A DNA stretch of 64,000 nt, taken from Actibacterium sp. MT2.3-13A (GTDB lineage Bacteria > Pseudomonadota > Alphaproteobacteria > Rhodobacterales > Rhodobacteraceae). This document shows positions 8,280 to 17,244 of this stretch, piece by piece. Position 1 is the first letter of the stretch; each line of letters begins with the position of its first letter. The stretch spans positions 62,001 to 126,000 of the forward strand of contig NZ_JAGSOU010000011.1 in the NCBI RefSeq assembly GCF_018139985.1, given 5' to 3'. The notes under the pieces are model-generated. The model was given only the letters and a program-made list of their open reading frames with translations, did no database searches and was not told the origin of the DNA. A program made the translations under genes and the position numbers.

Positions 8280-8729
8280 TCAGCCCGGCAGTTCGCCGGT
8301 CAGGACGTAGCGCAGGATCTCCACCACCTGGCGCGGCTCCTCCGCGACGGCGAGCGCGGCGGCGTCCACTTCTTTCAAGGCGTGCTGATGCTCGGGGCCG
8401 TGCAGCACGATCAGAGATTTCCCCAGGGCCGCGGCATAGCCCGCGTCGAAGGCCGCGTTCCACTGCTTGTATTTCTCGCCGAAGCGCACGACGACGATAT
8501 CGGCCTCCTCGATCCCCTTGCGGGTGCGGATGGCGTTGAGCTTGGCGCCCTTGTGGTCGTGCCAGAACTTGTTGGGCTCCTCGCCGAGGATCGCCACGCC
8601 GCAATCGTCGCTGGCGTCGTGGTCGGTGACCGGGCCGGTGAAACTCACCTGGAGTTTCGACGCCCCCTCGATGATCTGGTCGCGCCAGTCGGTGTGGATC
8701 TCGCCCGAGAGATAGACGTTCAAACTCAT
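8280..8729 (-). CDS. YtoQ family protein
   Basis: The protein has 149 residues and begins MSLNVYLSGEIHTDWRDQII. It contains FTGPVTDHDASDD, ILGEEPNKFWHDHKGAKLNA and FDAGYAAALGKSLIVLHG, as in the YtoQ family, whose fold resembles nucleoside 2-deoxyribosyltransferases. The biochemical role of the family is not established. It lies 10 bases downstream of the phosphoribosyltransferase gene, likely in one transcript, which would suit a nucleotide-related role (inference). Confidence 0.85.
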   Translation of the reverse strand: MSLNVYLSGEIHTDWRDQIIEGASKLQVSFTGPVTDHDASDDCGVAILGEEPNKFWHDHKGAKLNAIRTRKGIEEADIVVVRFGEKYKQWNAAFDAGYAAALGKSLIVLHGPEHQHALKEVDAAALAVAEEPRQVVEILRYVLTGELPG

Positions 8730-8739
8730 GGTCTTGGCC

Positions 8740-9399
8740 TCATTCTGTTTTGTCGGTGTCTTCGCCCCAGGCCGCGCGCATGGCGGCAGCGACCGCCGCG
8801 TCGCTGACCTGGTCGAAACGGGAATAATGTGCGCCCACCGCCCAGAAGGGGCTGGGGGTTTCGAGGCAGATCAGGCGGTCGACCAGCGCCTCGAACTCGG
8901 GCAGCGTATCGGCGGGCGCCACGGGCACCGCCAGCCAGATCGCGGCCGGCGCGCGCTTGCGCAGCGCCTTGAGCGCGGCCTTGACCGTGGCGCCGGTGGC
9001 GATGCCGTCATCGATCACGATGGCGGTGCGCCCGGTCACATCGACCGGCGCGTGATCGCCCAGATAGACGCGGCGGCGGCGCTCGATCTCGGCAAGCTGC
9101 TCCTCGATCGCGGGTTTGAAATCCTCCTCGGTCAGGCCGAAGGAGGCCAGCAATCCGCTGTTGAACACCACCTCATGTGCGGGGCCGTCGACCACCGCGC
9201 CGCCGGCGAGTTCGGGCTGGCCGGGCATGCCCAGCTTTCGCACCATCAGCAGGTCCAGGGGCGCGCCCAGCCGTTCGGCCACCGGCGCGGCCACCGGGAC
9301 CCCGCCGCGCGGCAGAGCCAGAACCACGGGCGCCTCGGGGGCTGCGGCCTCCACCGCATCGGCCAGAAGCATTGCGGCATGATCGCGGTCACGGAACAT
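8740..9399 (-). CDS. Phosphoribosyltransferase family protein
   Basis: The protein has 219 residues. The PRPP-binding loop is AIVIDDGIATGATVKAAL (about 134-151), and the N-terminal VLALPRGGVPVAAPVAERLG is typical of the standalone type I PRTases that are often next to dienelactone hydrolases or stress genes. A helical insertion (EEQLAEIERRRRVYLGD) lies before the PRPP motif. Substrate unknown. The start has GGGAGGACGCC. It is transcribed with the YtoQ gene. Confidence 0.87.
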   Translation of the reverse strand: MFRDRDHAAMLLADAVEAAAPEAPVVLALPRGGVPVAAPVAERLGAPLDLLMVRKLGMPGQPELAGGAVVDGPAHEVVFNSGLLASFGLTEEDFKPAIEEQLAEIERRRRVYLGDHAPVDVTGRTAIVIDDGIATGATVKAALKALRKRAPAAIWLAVPVAPADTLPEFEALVDRLICLETPSPFWAVGAHYSRFDQVSDAAVAAAMRAAWGEDTDKTE

Positions 9400-9467
9400 G
9401 GCGTCCTCCCTCGCTGGCGAACCGGACCGCCCCAGTATGACGGGACGGCCGGCCCGTGGCTAGTGGA

Positions 9468-11867
9468 TCAGCCGCGCAGCGTACCGCCGGTGGCCTTGGC
9501 GACCTTCTCGATGATCGAGGCCGCGACGGCCTCGATCTCTTCCTCGGTCAGGGTCTTGTCGGTGGGCTGCAGGCGCACGGTGATCGCCAGCGATTTCTTG
9601 CCCTCGCCCAGGCTGCCGCCGATGAACTCGTCGAAGACGCGCACATCCTCGATCAGCCTCTTGTCGGCGCCTGCGGCGGCGTTGACCAGCGTCAGCGCCT
9701 CGACATCCGCATCCACGACGAAGGCGAAGTCACGCTCCACCGCCTGCAGGTCGCGCAGCGCCAGCGCCGGCCGGGTGGAGGTCTTGGCGCGCGGGAAGGG
9801 CGGCTCTTCGAGGTAGATCGCGAAGCCCACCGCCGGGCCCTTCACGTCCATCTTCGCCAGCACCTTGGGGTGCAGTTCGCCAAAGATGGCCATGACCTTT
9901 TTCGGGCCGAGGCAGATCTTGCCGTGCCGCCCCGGATGCCAGTAGTCGGGCGCGCCGCGCAGGATCTGCACCTTGGCCGGCGCGCCGATCGCGGCCAGCG
10001 CCGCCTCGGCATCGGCCTTGGCATCATAGACATCGACGGCGCGGCGGCTGCCATGAACGTCCTTGTCGCCGGTGTGGCCCACCAGCAGGCCGGTGGCCAG
10101 CAGGTGCTGCTCCTCCGGCTCGGCGCCGTGGAAGGCCGGACCGACCTCGAACAACGCCAGATCCATGAAGCCGCGCGCCTGGTTGCGGGCGGCGGCCTGC
10201 AGCAGGCCCGGCAGCAGCGCCGGGCGCATGTGGCTCATCTCCGACGAGATCGGGTTGTCGAGCATGGTCGCGTCCCCGCCGCCGCCGAACAGCGCCGCGG
10301 AGGCCTGGTCGATGAAGCTGTAGGTCACGCATTCGTTGTAGCCCAGCGCCGCGATGGTGCGACGGGCGATCTGCTCGCGCTTCTGCATGGGCGTCAGGAT
10401 GCCCTTGGGCACGCCCACATGGACGCGCGGCAGGCGCAGCGCCTGCAGCTTGGTCAGCGAGGCGATGCGGGCGACCTCTTCCACCAGGTCGGCCTCGCCC
10501 AGGACGTCGGGGCGCCAGCTCGGCGGGATGGCCATGTCGCCCTCCAGGGCGAAACCCAGCGCGGTCAGCGTCCGGCGCTGCTCCTCGGCGGGGATGTCCA
10601 TGCCGACAAGGCTCTGCACCCGGTCGGTGTCCAGCTTGTAGGCGCGCCTTGTGTCGGGGATCTCGCCCGCGACCACGACCTCGGAGGGCTCGCCGCCGCA
10701 CAGGTCGAGGATCATCCGCGTCGCCGCCTCGATGCCTGTGGGCGTCCAGGCCGGGTCGATCCCGCGCTCGAAACGATAGCGCGCGTCGGAGTTGATCTTC
10801 AGCGCGCGGCCGGTCATCGCGGTGCGGATCGGGTCGAAATAGGCAGCCTCGAGGAAGACATTCACGGTTTCCTCGGTGCAGCCGGTCTCCTCCCCGCCCA
10901 TCACGCCGGCCAGCGATTCCACGCCCCGGTCGTCGGAGATGATCGTCATGCCGGGCTGCATGACATATTCCTTCTCGTCGAGGGCGAGGAACTTTTCGCC
11001 GCCCTCGGCGGCATGCACGCGCAGCCCGCCCGACACCTTGTCGGCGTCGAAGACGTGCAGGGGGCGGTTCATGTCATAGGTGAAGAAGTTGGTGATATCG
11101 ACCAGCGCCGAGATCGGGCGCAGCCCGATGGCGCGCAGCCGGTCCTGCAACCAGGCGGGCGACGGCCCGTTCTTCACCCCGCGAATGACGCGGCCGTAGA
11201 AGACGGGGCAGGCTTTCTCCTGCGTCTCGTCGTCGATGGTCACCGGAATCGGGCAGGCGAAGGTGCCCGGCACCGCGGCCACCTCGCGCGTCTTCAGCGT
11301 GCCCAGGCCGCGCGCCGCCAGGTCGCGGGCGATGCCGTGCACGCCCAGCGCGTCGGGGCGGTTGGGGGTGATGGCGATTTCGATCACCGGGTCGACCTTG
11401 GCCGGATCGTTCTCGGCCAGCCAGTCGGTGAATTTCTGTCCTACCTCGCCCGACGGCAACTCGATGATGCCGGAATGCTCGTCGCTGAGTTCCAGCTCGC
11501 GTTCCGAGGCCATCATGCCGTGGCTTTCCACGCCGCGGATCGTGCCCACCGACAGGGTCACGTCGATGCCGGGCACATAGTCGCCGGGCTTGGCCAGAAC
11601 CACGGTGATGCCGGCGCGCGCGTTGGGCGCGCCGCAGACGATCTGCCTGTCGCCCTCGTCGGTTTCCACCACGCAGACGCGCAGCCGGTCGGCATCGGGG
11701 TGCTGCTCGGCCGATTTCACCTTGGCGATGGTGAAGGGGGCCAGCCTGGCGGCGGGGTCCTCCACGCCTTCCACTTCCAGCCCGAGATCGGTCAGGGCGT
11801 AGAGGATCTCATCGAGGCTCGCCTGCGTGTCGAGGTGATCCTTCAGCCAGGAGAGGGTGAATTTCAT
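9468..11867 (-). CDS. pheT: Phenylalanine--tRNA ligase beta subunit
   Basis: The protein has 799 residues, the usual size. An EMAP/tRNA-binding domain lies at about 40-150 (VVLAKPGDYVPG, GVESHGMMASERELELSD). B3/B4 editing and B5 domains follow (RPDALGVHGIARDLAARGLG, FEGDMA.PPSWRPD-like), then a catalytic-like module and a C-terminal anticodon-binding FDX-ACB domain (RDFAFVVDADVEALTLVNAA to the end). It pairs with PheS in the (alpha-beta)2 synthetase. It follows pheS after a 72-base spacer with a double palindrome. The start lacks a strong Shine-Dalgarno sequence. Confidence 0.97.
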   Translation of the reverse strand: MKFTLSWLKDHLDTQASLDEILYALTDLGLEVEGVEDPAARLAPFTIAKVKSAEQHPDADRLRVCVVETDEGDRQIVCGAPNARAGITVVLAKPGDYVPGIDVTLSVGTIRGVESHGMMASERELELSDEHSGIIELPSGEVGQKFTDWLAENDPAKVDPVIEIAITPNRPDALGVHGIARDLAARGLGTLKTREVAAVPGTFACPIPVTIDDETQEKACPVFYGRVIRGVKNGPSPAWLQDRLRAIGLRPISALVDITNFFTYDMNRPLHVFDADKVSGGLRVHAAEGGEKFLALDEKEYVMQPGMTIISDDRGVESLAGVMGGEETGCTEETVNVFLEAAYFDPIRTAMTGRALKINSDARYRFERGIDPAWTPTGIEAATRMILDLCGGEPSEVVVAGEIPDTRRAYKLDTDRVQSLVGMDIPAEEQRRTLTALGFALEGDMAIPPSWRPDVLGEADLVEEVARIASLTKLQALRLPRVHVGVPKGILTPMQKREQIARRTIAALGYNECVTYSFIDQASAALFGGGGDATMLDNPISSEMSHMRPALLPGLLQAAARNQARGFMDLALFEVGPAFHGAEPEEQHLLATGLLVGHTGDKDVHGSRRAVDVYDAKADAEAALAAIGAPAKVQILRGAPDYWHPGRHGKICLGPKKVMAIFGELHPKVLAKMDVKGPAVGFAIYLEEPPFPRAKTSTRPALALRDLQAVERDFAFVVDADVEALTLVNAAAGADKRLIEDVRVFDEFIGGSLGEGKKSLAITVRLQPTDKTLTEEEIEAVAASIIEKVAKATGGTLRG

Positions 11868-11883
11868 ATCACTGTCTCATCTC

Positions 11884-11937
11884 GTAGGGTGGGTGAAACC
11901 CACCGGAATTCGGAAAGGTGGGTGGCACCCACCCCAC
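11884..11937. repeat. Double palindromic repeat in the pheS-pheT spacer
   Basis: Two perfect hairpins with the same arms lie 12 bases apart: GGTGGGT-GAA-ACCCACC (11888-11904) and GGTGGGT-GGC-ACCCACC (11917-11933), preceded by GTA. This resembles the short intergenic GGTGGGT/ACCCACC palindromes (REP-like) scattered through many proteobacterial genomes. It fills most of the spacer between pheS and pheT. Confidence 0.7.
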
Positions 11938-11939
11938 TA

Positions 11940-13013
11940 TTACCGCGACAACCCGCCATGCAGCGTCGGCACGTCCAGCGCGGCAAAACCGTAATGCCGC
12001 AGCCAGCGCAGGTCGGAATCGAAGAAGGCGCGCAGGTCAGGGATGCCGTATTTCAGCATCGCCAGCCGGTCGATGCCCAGCCCGAAGGCGAAGCCCTGGA
12101 ATTTCTCCGGGTCGATCCCGCCGGCCTGAAGCACCTTGGGATGCACCATGCCACTCCCGAGGATCTCCATCCAGTCGTCGCCCTCGCCCACCTTCAGCTG
12201 GCCGCCCTCCCAAGAGCAGCGCAGATCGACCTCGGCCGAGGGCTCGGTGAAGGGGAAATGCGAGGCACGGAAGCGCAACTCGACCTCGTCCACCTCGAAG
12301 AAGGCGCGGCAGAATTCCTCCAGCACCCATTTCAGGTTGGCCATGGAGATGTCCTCGCCGATGGCGAGGCCCTCGACCTGGTGGAACATCGGCGTGTGGG
12401 TCTGGTCGTAGTCGCAGCGATAGACCCGGCCCGGCGCGATCACCCGGATCGGCGCGCCCTGCGCCTGCATGGCGCGGATCTGCACCGGCGAGGTATGGGT
12501 GCGCAGCACATGCGGCGGGCGGTCGTCGCCCGCGGCGCGCGACATGAAGAAGGTGTCGTGCTCCTGCCGGGCGGGATGCTCGGGCGGGATGTTCAGCGCG
12601 TCGAAATTATACCAGTCGCTTTCGATCTGCGGCCCCTCGGCCACGGCGAAGCCCATGTCGGCGAAGATCGCCGTCACCTCTTCGGTGACCTGGCTGACCG
12701 GGTGGATGGTGCCCGCGCGGCGCGGCCGGCCGGGCAGGGTCACGTCCAGCCATTCGGCGCGCAGCCGCTGGTCCAGCGCGGCGTCGGCCAGTGCCTCCTT
12801 CTTGGCGGCCAGCGCCGAGGTGATCTCATCCTTCAGCGCATTCAGCGCGGGGCCGGCCGCCTTGCGCTCCTCGGGCGACATCTTGCCCAGCTCGCGCATT
12901 TTCAGGCTGATCTCGCCCTTTTTGCCGATCGCCTGCACGCGCAGATCCTCGAGCGCGGTCTCGTCGCCGGCGTTCGCGATGGCGTCCAGATATTTCTGCC
13001 GCAGATCATCCAT
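11940..13013 (-). CDS. pheS: Phenylalanine--tRNA ligase alpha subunit
   Basis: The protein has 357 residues. It starts [20 protein letters not shown] with an N-terminal coiled coil (about 1-90), then class II motifs: [19 protein letters not shown], the motif 2 region [19 protein letters not shown], and motif 3 [18 protein letters not shown] near the C-terminus. It carries the catalytic site that charges tRNA-Phe. The start was chosen for TTTGGAGGGGCGCTGCA upstream, discarding a 14-residue extension. Confidence 0.96.
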   Translation of the reverse strand: MDDLRQKYLDAIANAGDETALEDLRVQAIGKKGEISLKMRELGKMSPEERKAAGPALNALKDEITSALAAKKEALADAALDQRLRAEWLDVTLPGRPRRAGTIHPVSQVTEEVTAIFADMGFAVAEGPQIESDWYNFDALNIPPEHPARQEHDTFFMSRAAGDDRPPHVLRTHTSPVQIRAMQAQGAPIRVIAPGRVYRCDYDQTHTPMFHQVEGLAIGEDISMANLKWVLEEFCRAFFEVDEVELRFRASHFPFTEPSAEVDLRCSWEGGQLKVGEGDDWMEILGSGMVHPKVLQAGGIDPEKFQGFAFGLGIDRLAMLKYGIPDLRAFFDSDLRWLRHYGFAALDVPTLHGGLSR

Positions 13014-13152
13014 TGCAGCGCCCCTCCAAATTCTTCCCCGTCCTGCTATCCACAAGCGCCGCCGAATGCAACCGGCGCCCGCCGCCCGGGCTCCGGCCCG
13101 GACTTGTCAGCGTGAGCGCCGGCGGGCGCTCTCCTCCTGAAAACCGGCCAAG

Positions 13153-13188
13153 AAAAAAGCCGCGCGCCCGACCGGGCCCGCGGCTTTT
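13153..13188 (-). terminator. Intrinsic terminator downstream of rplT
   Basis: On the minus strand a 10-bp stem (arms at 13155-13164 and 13179-13188, AAAAGCCGCG / CGCGGCTTTT) encloses a second short stem, GCCC/GGGC. It is followed in the direction of transcription by a T run (complement of 13153-13158). It separates rpmI-rplT from pheST. Confidence 0.8.
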
Positions 13189-13211
13189 CCGAATTCTTAG
13201 CCGTCAGAGGC

Positions 13212-13574
13212 TCAGGCCAGCGCGGCTTTGGCTTTTTCGACGATCGCGCCGAAGGCCTCCGGCTCGTTCACGGCCAGATCGGCCAGAACCTTGCGGTCCA
13301 CGACGATGCCGGCAGTGTTCAGGCCATTGATGAAGCGCGAATAGGTCAGCGCCTCGTCATGCGCGCGGACGGCTGCGTTGATCCGCTGGATCCACAGCGC
13401 GCGGAAGTTGCGCTTGCGCTGCTTGCGGTCGCGGGTCGCGTACTGGTTGGCCTTGTCGACAGCCTGCGTCGCGGTGCGGAAGGCATTGCCGCGGCGGCCG
13501 TAGTAGCCTTTGGCGGCCTTGATGACCTTCTTGTGACGGGCGTGGGTGGTGGTGCCGCCTTTAACTCGAGACAT
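13212..13574 (-). CDS. rplT: 50S ribosomal protein L20
   Basis: The protein has 120 residues and starts [20 protein letters not shown], with the [19 protein letters not shown] and [18 protein letters not shown] blocks of bL20. It binds 23S rRNA early in 50S assembly and in other bacteria represses its own operon. It lies 12 bases after rpmI. infC, the usual upstream partner, is not in the window. Confidence 0.98.
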   Translation of the reverse strand: MSRVKGGTTTHARHKKVIKAAKGYYGRRGNAFRTATQAVDKANQYATRDRKQRKRNFRALWIQRINAAVRAHDEALTYSRFINGLNTAGIVVDRKVLADLAVNEPEAFGAIVEKAKAALA

Positions 13575-13586
13575 GTCCGTTCCTCC

Positions 13587-13787
13587 TTAGCGCGCGTAGG
13601 GCATCATCGACTTGATGATTTTCTCATCAGGAGCCGACAGGGTGGTGGTGCCGCGTGCGTTGCGGATGAACTTGGTGGTGCGCTTGATCATGCCGTGGCG
13701 CTTGCCCGCCTGGCCGGTCTTGATCCGGCCGTTGGCCGTCACCTTGAACCGCTTCTTGCAGCTCGACTTGGTCTTCATCTTGGGCAT
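13587..13787 (-). CDS. rpmI: 50S ribosomal protein L35
   Basis: The 66-residue basic protein starts [20 protein letters not shown], with [20 protein letters not shown], as in bL35. The ribosome site is AAGGAGACGGAA. First gene of the rpmI-rplT operon, with its own promoter candidate and a leader of about 70 nt in which L20 autocontrol could act (inference). Confidence 0.97.
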   Translation of the reverse strand: MPKMKTKSSCKKRFKVTANGRIKTGQAGKRHGMIKRTTKFIRNARGTTTLSAPDEKIIKSMMPYAR

Positions 13788-13865
13788 TTCCGTCTCCTTG
13801 AAGATGAACGGTTGTATGCGCGACTCGGCATGCCACTCGGCCGGTCGCGCGGTTCGAGAGGCGCT

Positions 13866-13894
13866 CGTATAAGCCCGGTGCCGCCCGATGGCAA
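13866..13894 (-). promoter_or_regulatory. Candidate sigma-70 promoter of rpmI-rplT
   Basis: Read on the minus strand, TTGCCA (13894-13889) and TATACG (13871-13866) are 17 bases apart. This is close to consensus and is placed just downstream of the end of the small membrane protein gene. It predicts a leader of about 70 nt before rpmI. Confidence 0.65.
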
Positions 13895-13900
13895 GGGAAA

Positions 13901-14125
13901 TCAGTTCAGGATCTCGCCCACCACCCGGATGAAGGCGCCGGGGACGTCGTTCAGGCGGTATCCCATCGGGCTGGACATGATCGCCAGCGCGATCAGCCCG
14001 CCGGAGACCAGAACAAGCAGCACCCCGCCCCGCGGCACGCGCCCGTCTGTCCAGGCGCTCACCAGGCTGGCGATGGCAAAACCGCCGATGACGATCCCCG
14101 CCACGAGGTAATAGTCGCTCTGCAT
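13901..14125 (-). CDS. Small two-TM membrane protein of unknown function
   Basis: The protein has 74 residues and starts [20 protein letters not shown]. Two hydrophobic segments (about 6-24 and 34-52) are separated by a short basic loop (TDGRVPRGG). The ATG has CGGAGGCCGGG in front; an upstream GTG would extend it by 12 residues to the edge of pyk. It follows pyk by 36 bases and is probably co-transcribed. I do not recognise a named family; similar small proteins next to pyk are common in this order (recollection, not searched). Confidence 0.75.
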   Translation of the reverse strand: MQSDYYLVAGIVIGGFAIASLVSAWTDGRVPRGGVLLVLVSGGLIALAIMSSPMGYRLNDVPGAFIRVVGEILN

Positions 14126-14161
14126 CCCGGCCTCCGCGGCCAAACCGATACTGGATAACAC

Positions 14162-15607
14162 CTATTCAGGATCGGTGCTGAAAATCAACCGCTCCTCGCA
14201 AGGGGCCACGCGCAGGATGTTGGTGGTTCCGGGCACGTTGAAGGGGATGCCCGCCATCACCACGATCTGGTCGTGCTCGGTGGCGAAGCCACCCGTCCGC
14301 GCCGCCCGCGCGGCGCCGACCACCGCCATCTTGAAGCGCTGCACATCGCCCGAGAAATAGCAGTTCACCCCCCAGGTCAGGCACAGCCGGCGCGCCGTCT
14401 TGGCAAAGGGCGTCAGCGCCAGGATCGGCACCCGCGGCCGTTCGCGCGCGGTCTTGGAGGCGGTGGTGCCGGAATGGGTGAAGCAGCAGATCGCCTTGAT
14501 GTCGGCGGTCTCGGCGATCTCGCGGGCGGCGGCGACGATGCTGTCGGCCACCATCGCGTGCGCGGCCGGGCGCGCGGCGTCCAGGATCTGGCGGTAGGTC
14601 GGGTCGCTTTCGACTTCGATCGCGACGTTGTTCATCGTCGTCACCGCCTCGACCGGGTAATCGCCGGCGGCCGATTCCGCCGAGAGCATCACCGCGTCGG
14701 CGCCCTCGTAGATCGCGGTCGCCACGTCCGAGACCTCGGCGCGGGTGGGCACCGGGCTTTCGATCATGCTTTCCAGCATCTGGGTGGCCACGATCACCGG
14801 CTTGGCCGCGGCCCGGCAGCGGCGCACCAGGCGCTTCTGGATCGGCGGCAGATTCTGCACCGGCAGTTCGACGCCGAGATCGCCGCGCGCCACCATGATC
14901 CCGTCGGCGGCCTCGAGGATGCTCTCGAAGGCCGCAACGGCGGCAGGTTTCTCGATCTTGGCCAGCACCGCGGCACGGCCGGCGACCAGCTCGCGCGCCT
15001 CGGCCACGTCCTGCGCCCGCTGCACGAAGGACAGCGCCAGCCAGTCGACACCCAGTTCGCAGACGAATTCCAGGTCGCGCCGGTCCTTTTCGGTCAGCGC
15101 CGCCAGCGGCAGCACCACGTCTGGCACGTTCACGCCCTTGCGGTTGGAGATCGTCCCGCCCACCGCCACGGTGCACTCGGCGTAATCGGCGCCGCATTCA
15201 TCGACCGTGAGGCGGATCTTGCCGTCATTGACCAGCAGGGTCGCGCCGGGCTCTAGCGCGGCGAAGATCTCAGGGTGGGGCAGGTTCACGCGGGCCGCGT
15301 CGCCCTCGGTCTCGTCCAGGTCGAAGCGGAATTTCTCGCCCTCGACCAGCTCCTCGCTGTCCCCCGAAAACACGCCGCAGCGCAGCTTGGGGCCCTGCAG
15401 GTCGGCGAGGATGGCGATCGGGCGCTCAAGATCCTCCTCGATCTGGCGGATGATCTGGTGGCGGGCGCGGATCTCGTCATGCGAGCCGTGGCTCATGTTG
15501 AGGCGGAACACGTCGGCCCCGGCCTCGAACAGGGCGCGTATCATCTTGTAATCATTGGAAGCGGGCCCCAGCGTGGCCACGATCTTGACGTTGCGAAGCC
15601 GTCTCAT
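14162..15607 (-). CDS. pyk: Pyruvate kinase
   Basis: The protein has 481 residues. It starts [20 protein letters not shown]. The substrate-site motif is [13 protein letters not shown]; the active-site block is [18 protein letters not shown] (catalytic Lys near 220), followed by [12 protein letters not shown]; the C-terminal regulatory domain contains [18 protein letters not shown]. It converts PEP and ADP to pyruvate and ATP. It has its own promoter candidate and is divergent from the N-formylglutamate amidohydrolase gene. Confidence 0.97.
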   Translation of the reverse strand: MRRLRNVKIVATLGPASNDYKMIRALFEAGADVFRLNMSHGSHDEIRARHQIIRQIEEDLERPIAILADLQGPKLRCGVFSGDSEELVEGEKFRFDLDETEGDAARVNLPHPEIFAALEPGATLLVNDGKIRLTVDECGADYAECTVAVGGTISNRKGVNVPDVVLPLAALTEKDRRDLEFVCELGVDWLALSFVQRAQDVAEARELVAGRAAVLAKIEKPAAVAAFESILEAADGIMVARGDLGVELPVQNLPPIQKRLVRRCRAAAKPVIVATQMLESMIESPVPTRAEVSDVATAIYEGADAVMLSAESAAGDYPVEAVTTMNNVAIEVESDPTYRQILDAARPAAHAMVADSIVAAAREIAETADIKAICCFTHSGTTASKTARERPRVPILALTPFAKTARRLCLTWGVNCYFSGDVQRFKMAVVGAARAARTGGFATEHDQIVVMAGIPFNVPGTTNILRVAPCEERLIFSTDPE

Positions 15608-15655
15608 GTTCTCGCGTCTCTTTCGTTCTGGAAATGGGCGGGCGGGAGCGTCCTC

Positions 15656-15684
15656 TTAATGGACGAATTCCGCCAAGGTGACAA
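15656..15684 (-). promoter_or_regulatory. Candidate sigma-70 promoter of pyk
   Basis: On the minus strand TTGTCA (15684-15679) and CATTAA (15661-15656) are spaced by 17 bases. This gives a leader of about 40 nt before pyk. Confidence 0.5.
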
Positions 15685-15743
15685 CTGGCGCTTTCCCGGC
15701 GCTTGGCGTAGACCGGGATCTGACCGAAGAACATGACAGCGCC

Positions 15744-16484
15744 ATGACCTACCAACCGTTTCACATCATCGGAGAGGACCGCCCTGCGCGCTGGGTGGTC
15801 ACCTGCGACCATGCCGCCAACACCGTGCCCGATTTCGTCGGCGGCGGTTCTCTGGGCATCCATGACGAGGATATGGAGCGCCACATCGCCTATGACGTCG
15901 GCGCCGCGGGCGTCGCGACGCGGCTGGGCGCGCTGCTGGACGCGCCGGTCCTGCTGTCCAATTTCTCGCGCCTGGTGATCGACCCCAACCGGGGCGAGGA
16001 CGACCCGACGCTCTTGATGCGGCTCTACGACGGCACCATCATCCCCGCCAACCGCCACGCCGACGCGCGTGAGCGCGAAAAGCGCCTCGCGCGCTGTTAC
16101 CGTCCCTATCACGAGGCGCAGGACAGGCTTCTGTCGCGGCGCGGGGACAGCATCCTGCTGTCGATCCACTCCTACACCAAACAGCTGCGCGGCCGCCCGC
16201 CGCGGCCCTGGCATATCGGCATCCTGCACGCCGCCGACCAGCGGCTGGCGCGGCCGCTGATCTACCGGCTGCGCGAGGAGCACGATCTCTGCGTCGGCGA
16301 GAACGAGCCCTACGGCGGCCACCTGCCCGGCGACTCGGTCGATCGCCACGCCATCGCCTCGGGGCGCCACAATGTGCTGATCGAGCTGCGCAACGACCTG
16401 ATCGAGGACGAGAAGGGCCAGGCCGCCTGGGCCGGGCGCCTGGCCCCGATCCTTCGCGAAGTTCTGGAGACCACAGGGTTTTAG
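15744..16484 (+). CDS. N-formylglutamate amidohydrolase
   Basis: The protein has 246 residues. It contains WVVTCDHAANTVPDFVG (metal-binding His), HIAYDVGAAGVA, NFSRLVIDPNR, SIHSYTKQLRGRPRPW-like and NVLIELRNDLI, the conserved blocks of PF05013. The family hydrolyses N-formyl-L-glutamate to glutamate and formate, the last step of one histidine route. No other hut gene is near, so the substrate is uncertain. The start MTYQPFHII was chosen because the family begins just before the WVVTCDHA block; its Shine-Dalgarno sequence is weak. Confidence 0.88.
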   Translation: MTYQPFHIIGEDRPARWVVTCDHAANTVPDFVGGGSLGIHDEDMERHIAYDVGAAGVATRLGALLDAPVLLSNFSRLVIDPNRGEDDPTLLMRLYDGTIIPANRHADAREREKRLARCYRPYHEAQDRLLSRRGDSILLSIHSYTKQLRGRPPRPWHIGILHAADQRLARPLIYRLREEHDLCVGENEPYGGHLPGDSVDRHAIASGRHNVLIELRNDLIEDEKGQAAWAGRLAPILREVLETTGF

Positions 16485-16494
16485 GGAGGCATCC

Positions 16495-16839
16495 ATGCCA
16501 CATATCGTGATCGACTATTCCGAGGGTCTGGACGAGACCCACGACCTGCACGCGCTCTGCCGTTCGGCCTTCGAGGCCGCGGCGGCGACGGGGGTCTTCG
16601 CCGACCCTTCCGCCATCAAGGTGCGTGCGCGCCCCTGCCCCTATTTCCTGCTGGGCGCCGACCCGCAGAGCTTCGCCCATGTCGACGTGCACCTGCTGGA
16701 CGGCCGCAGCCCCGAGCAGAAATCCACCGTCACCCACGCCGTGCTGAAGGCGCTGGAGACGCATCTGCCCACGGTCGGATCGCTGACCGTGGACATCCAC
16801 GACATCGCGCGCGCAAGCTACGCCAAGCGCGCCCTTTGA
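16495..16839 (+). CDS. 5-carboxymethyl-2-hydroxymuconate Delta-isomerase (CHMI) family tautomerase
   Basis: The protein has 114 residues and starts MPHIVIDYSEGLDETHDL. After Met removal Pro-1 is the catalytic base of this tautomerase family. The length and the block VRARPCPYFLLGADPQSFAHVDV fit CHMI, which acts in homoprotocatechuate breakdown. No other hpa gene lies nearby, so the name describes family rather than proven pathway. It lies 10 bases after the amidohydrolase and 12 before the DUF1244 gene, in an operon. Confidence 0.87.
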   Translation: MPHIVIDYSEGLDETHDLHALCRSAFEAAAATGVFADPSAIKVRARPCPYFLLGADPQSFAHVDVHLLDGRSPEQKSTVTHAVLKALETHLPTVGSLTVDIHDIARASYAKRAL

Positions 16840-16851
16840 CCGGAGGCATTC

Positions 16852-17169
16852 ATGGACGACCAGACCCGCATCGAGATCGAGGCCGCCGCCTTCCGTCGGC
16901 TCCGCAAACACCTGCTCGAAGACCGTCCCGACGTGCAGAACATCGACCTGATGAACCTCGCCGGCTTTTGCCGCAACTGCCTGAGCCGCTGGTATCAGGA
17001 GGCCGCCAACGAGCGCGGCATCGAGATGACCAAGGACGAAGGCCGCGAGGCGTTCTACGGCATGCCCTATTCGGAATGGAAAGAGAAAAACCAGACCGCG
17101 GCCAGCGCCGAGAAACAGGCCGCCTTCGAGGTCGCCTTCCGCGAGAACGTGGGCGAGGACAAGGGCTGA
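16852..17169 (+). CDS. DUF1244 family protein
   Basis: The protein has 105 residues. The centre, MNLAGFCRNCLSRWYQEAAN followed by ERGIEMTKDEGREAFYGMPY, is diagnostic for this small helical family, common in alpha- and gammaproteobacteria, with a conserved CxxC (FCRNC). Function unknown. It is the third gene of a tightly spaced plus-strand run. Confidence 0.9.
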   Translation: MDDQTRIEIEAAAFRRLRKHLLEDRPDVQNIDLMNLAGFCRNCLSRWYQEAANERGIEMTKDEGREAFYGMPYSEWKEKNQTAASAEKQAAFEVAFRENVGEDKG

Positions 17170-17244
17170 GCCCCGTCTGACCTGGATCAACGCGGGCGCC
17201 CCTTGCCATGCTATCCTTGCCCAAGGACAGGCGGGGGAGGAACC

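Noticed and set aside
9456-13115. A 1219-codon plus-strand open frame across pheT and pheS
   Set aside because: It is antisense to two essential genes with clear families and has the same low-complexity composition; a base-composition artefact.
13014-13152. A promoter for pheS with TTGCAT as -35
   Set aside because: The matching -10 (TAGCAG) is poor, so no promoter is claimed; the rest of this spacer holds only the rplT terminator.
16495-16839. Assigning an homoprotocatechuate (hpa) pathway role to the CHMI-like gene
   Set aside because: None of the other hpa genes are present; the neighbours are N-formylglutamate amidohydrolase and DUF1244.
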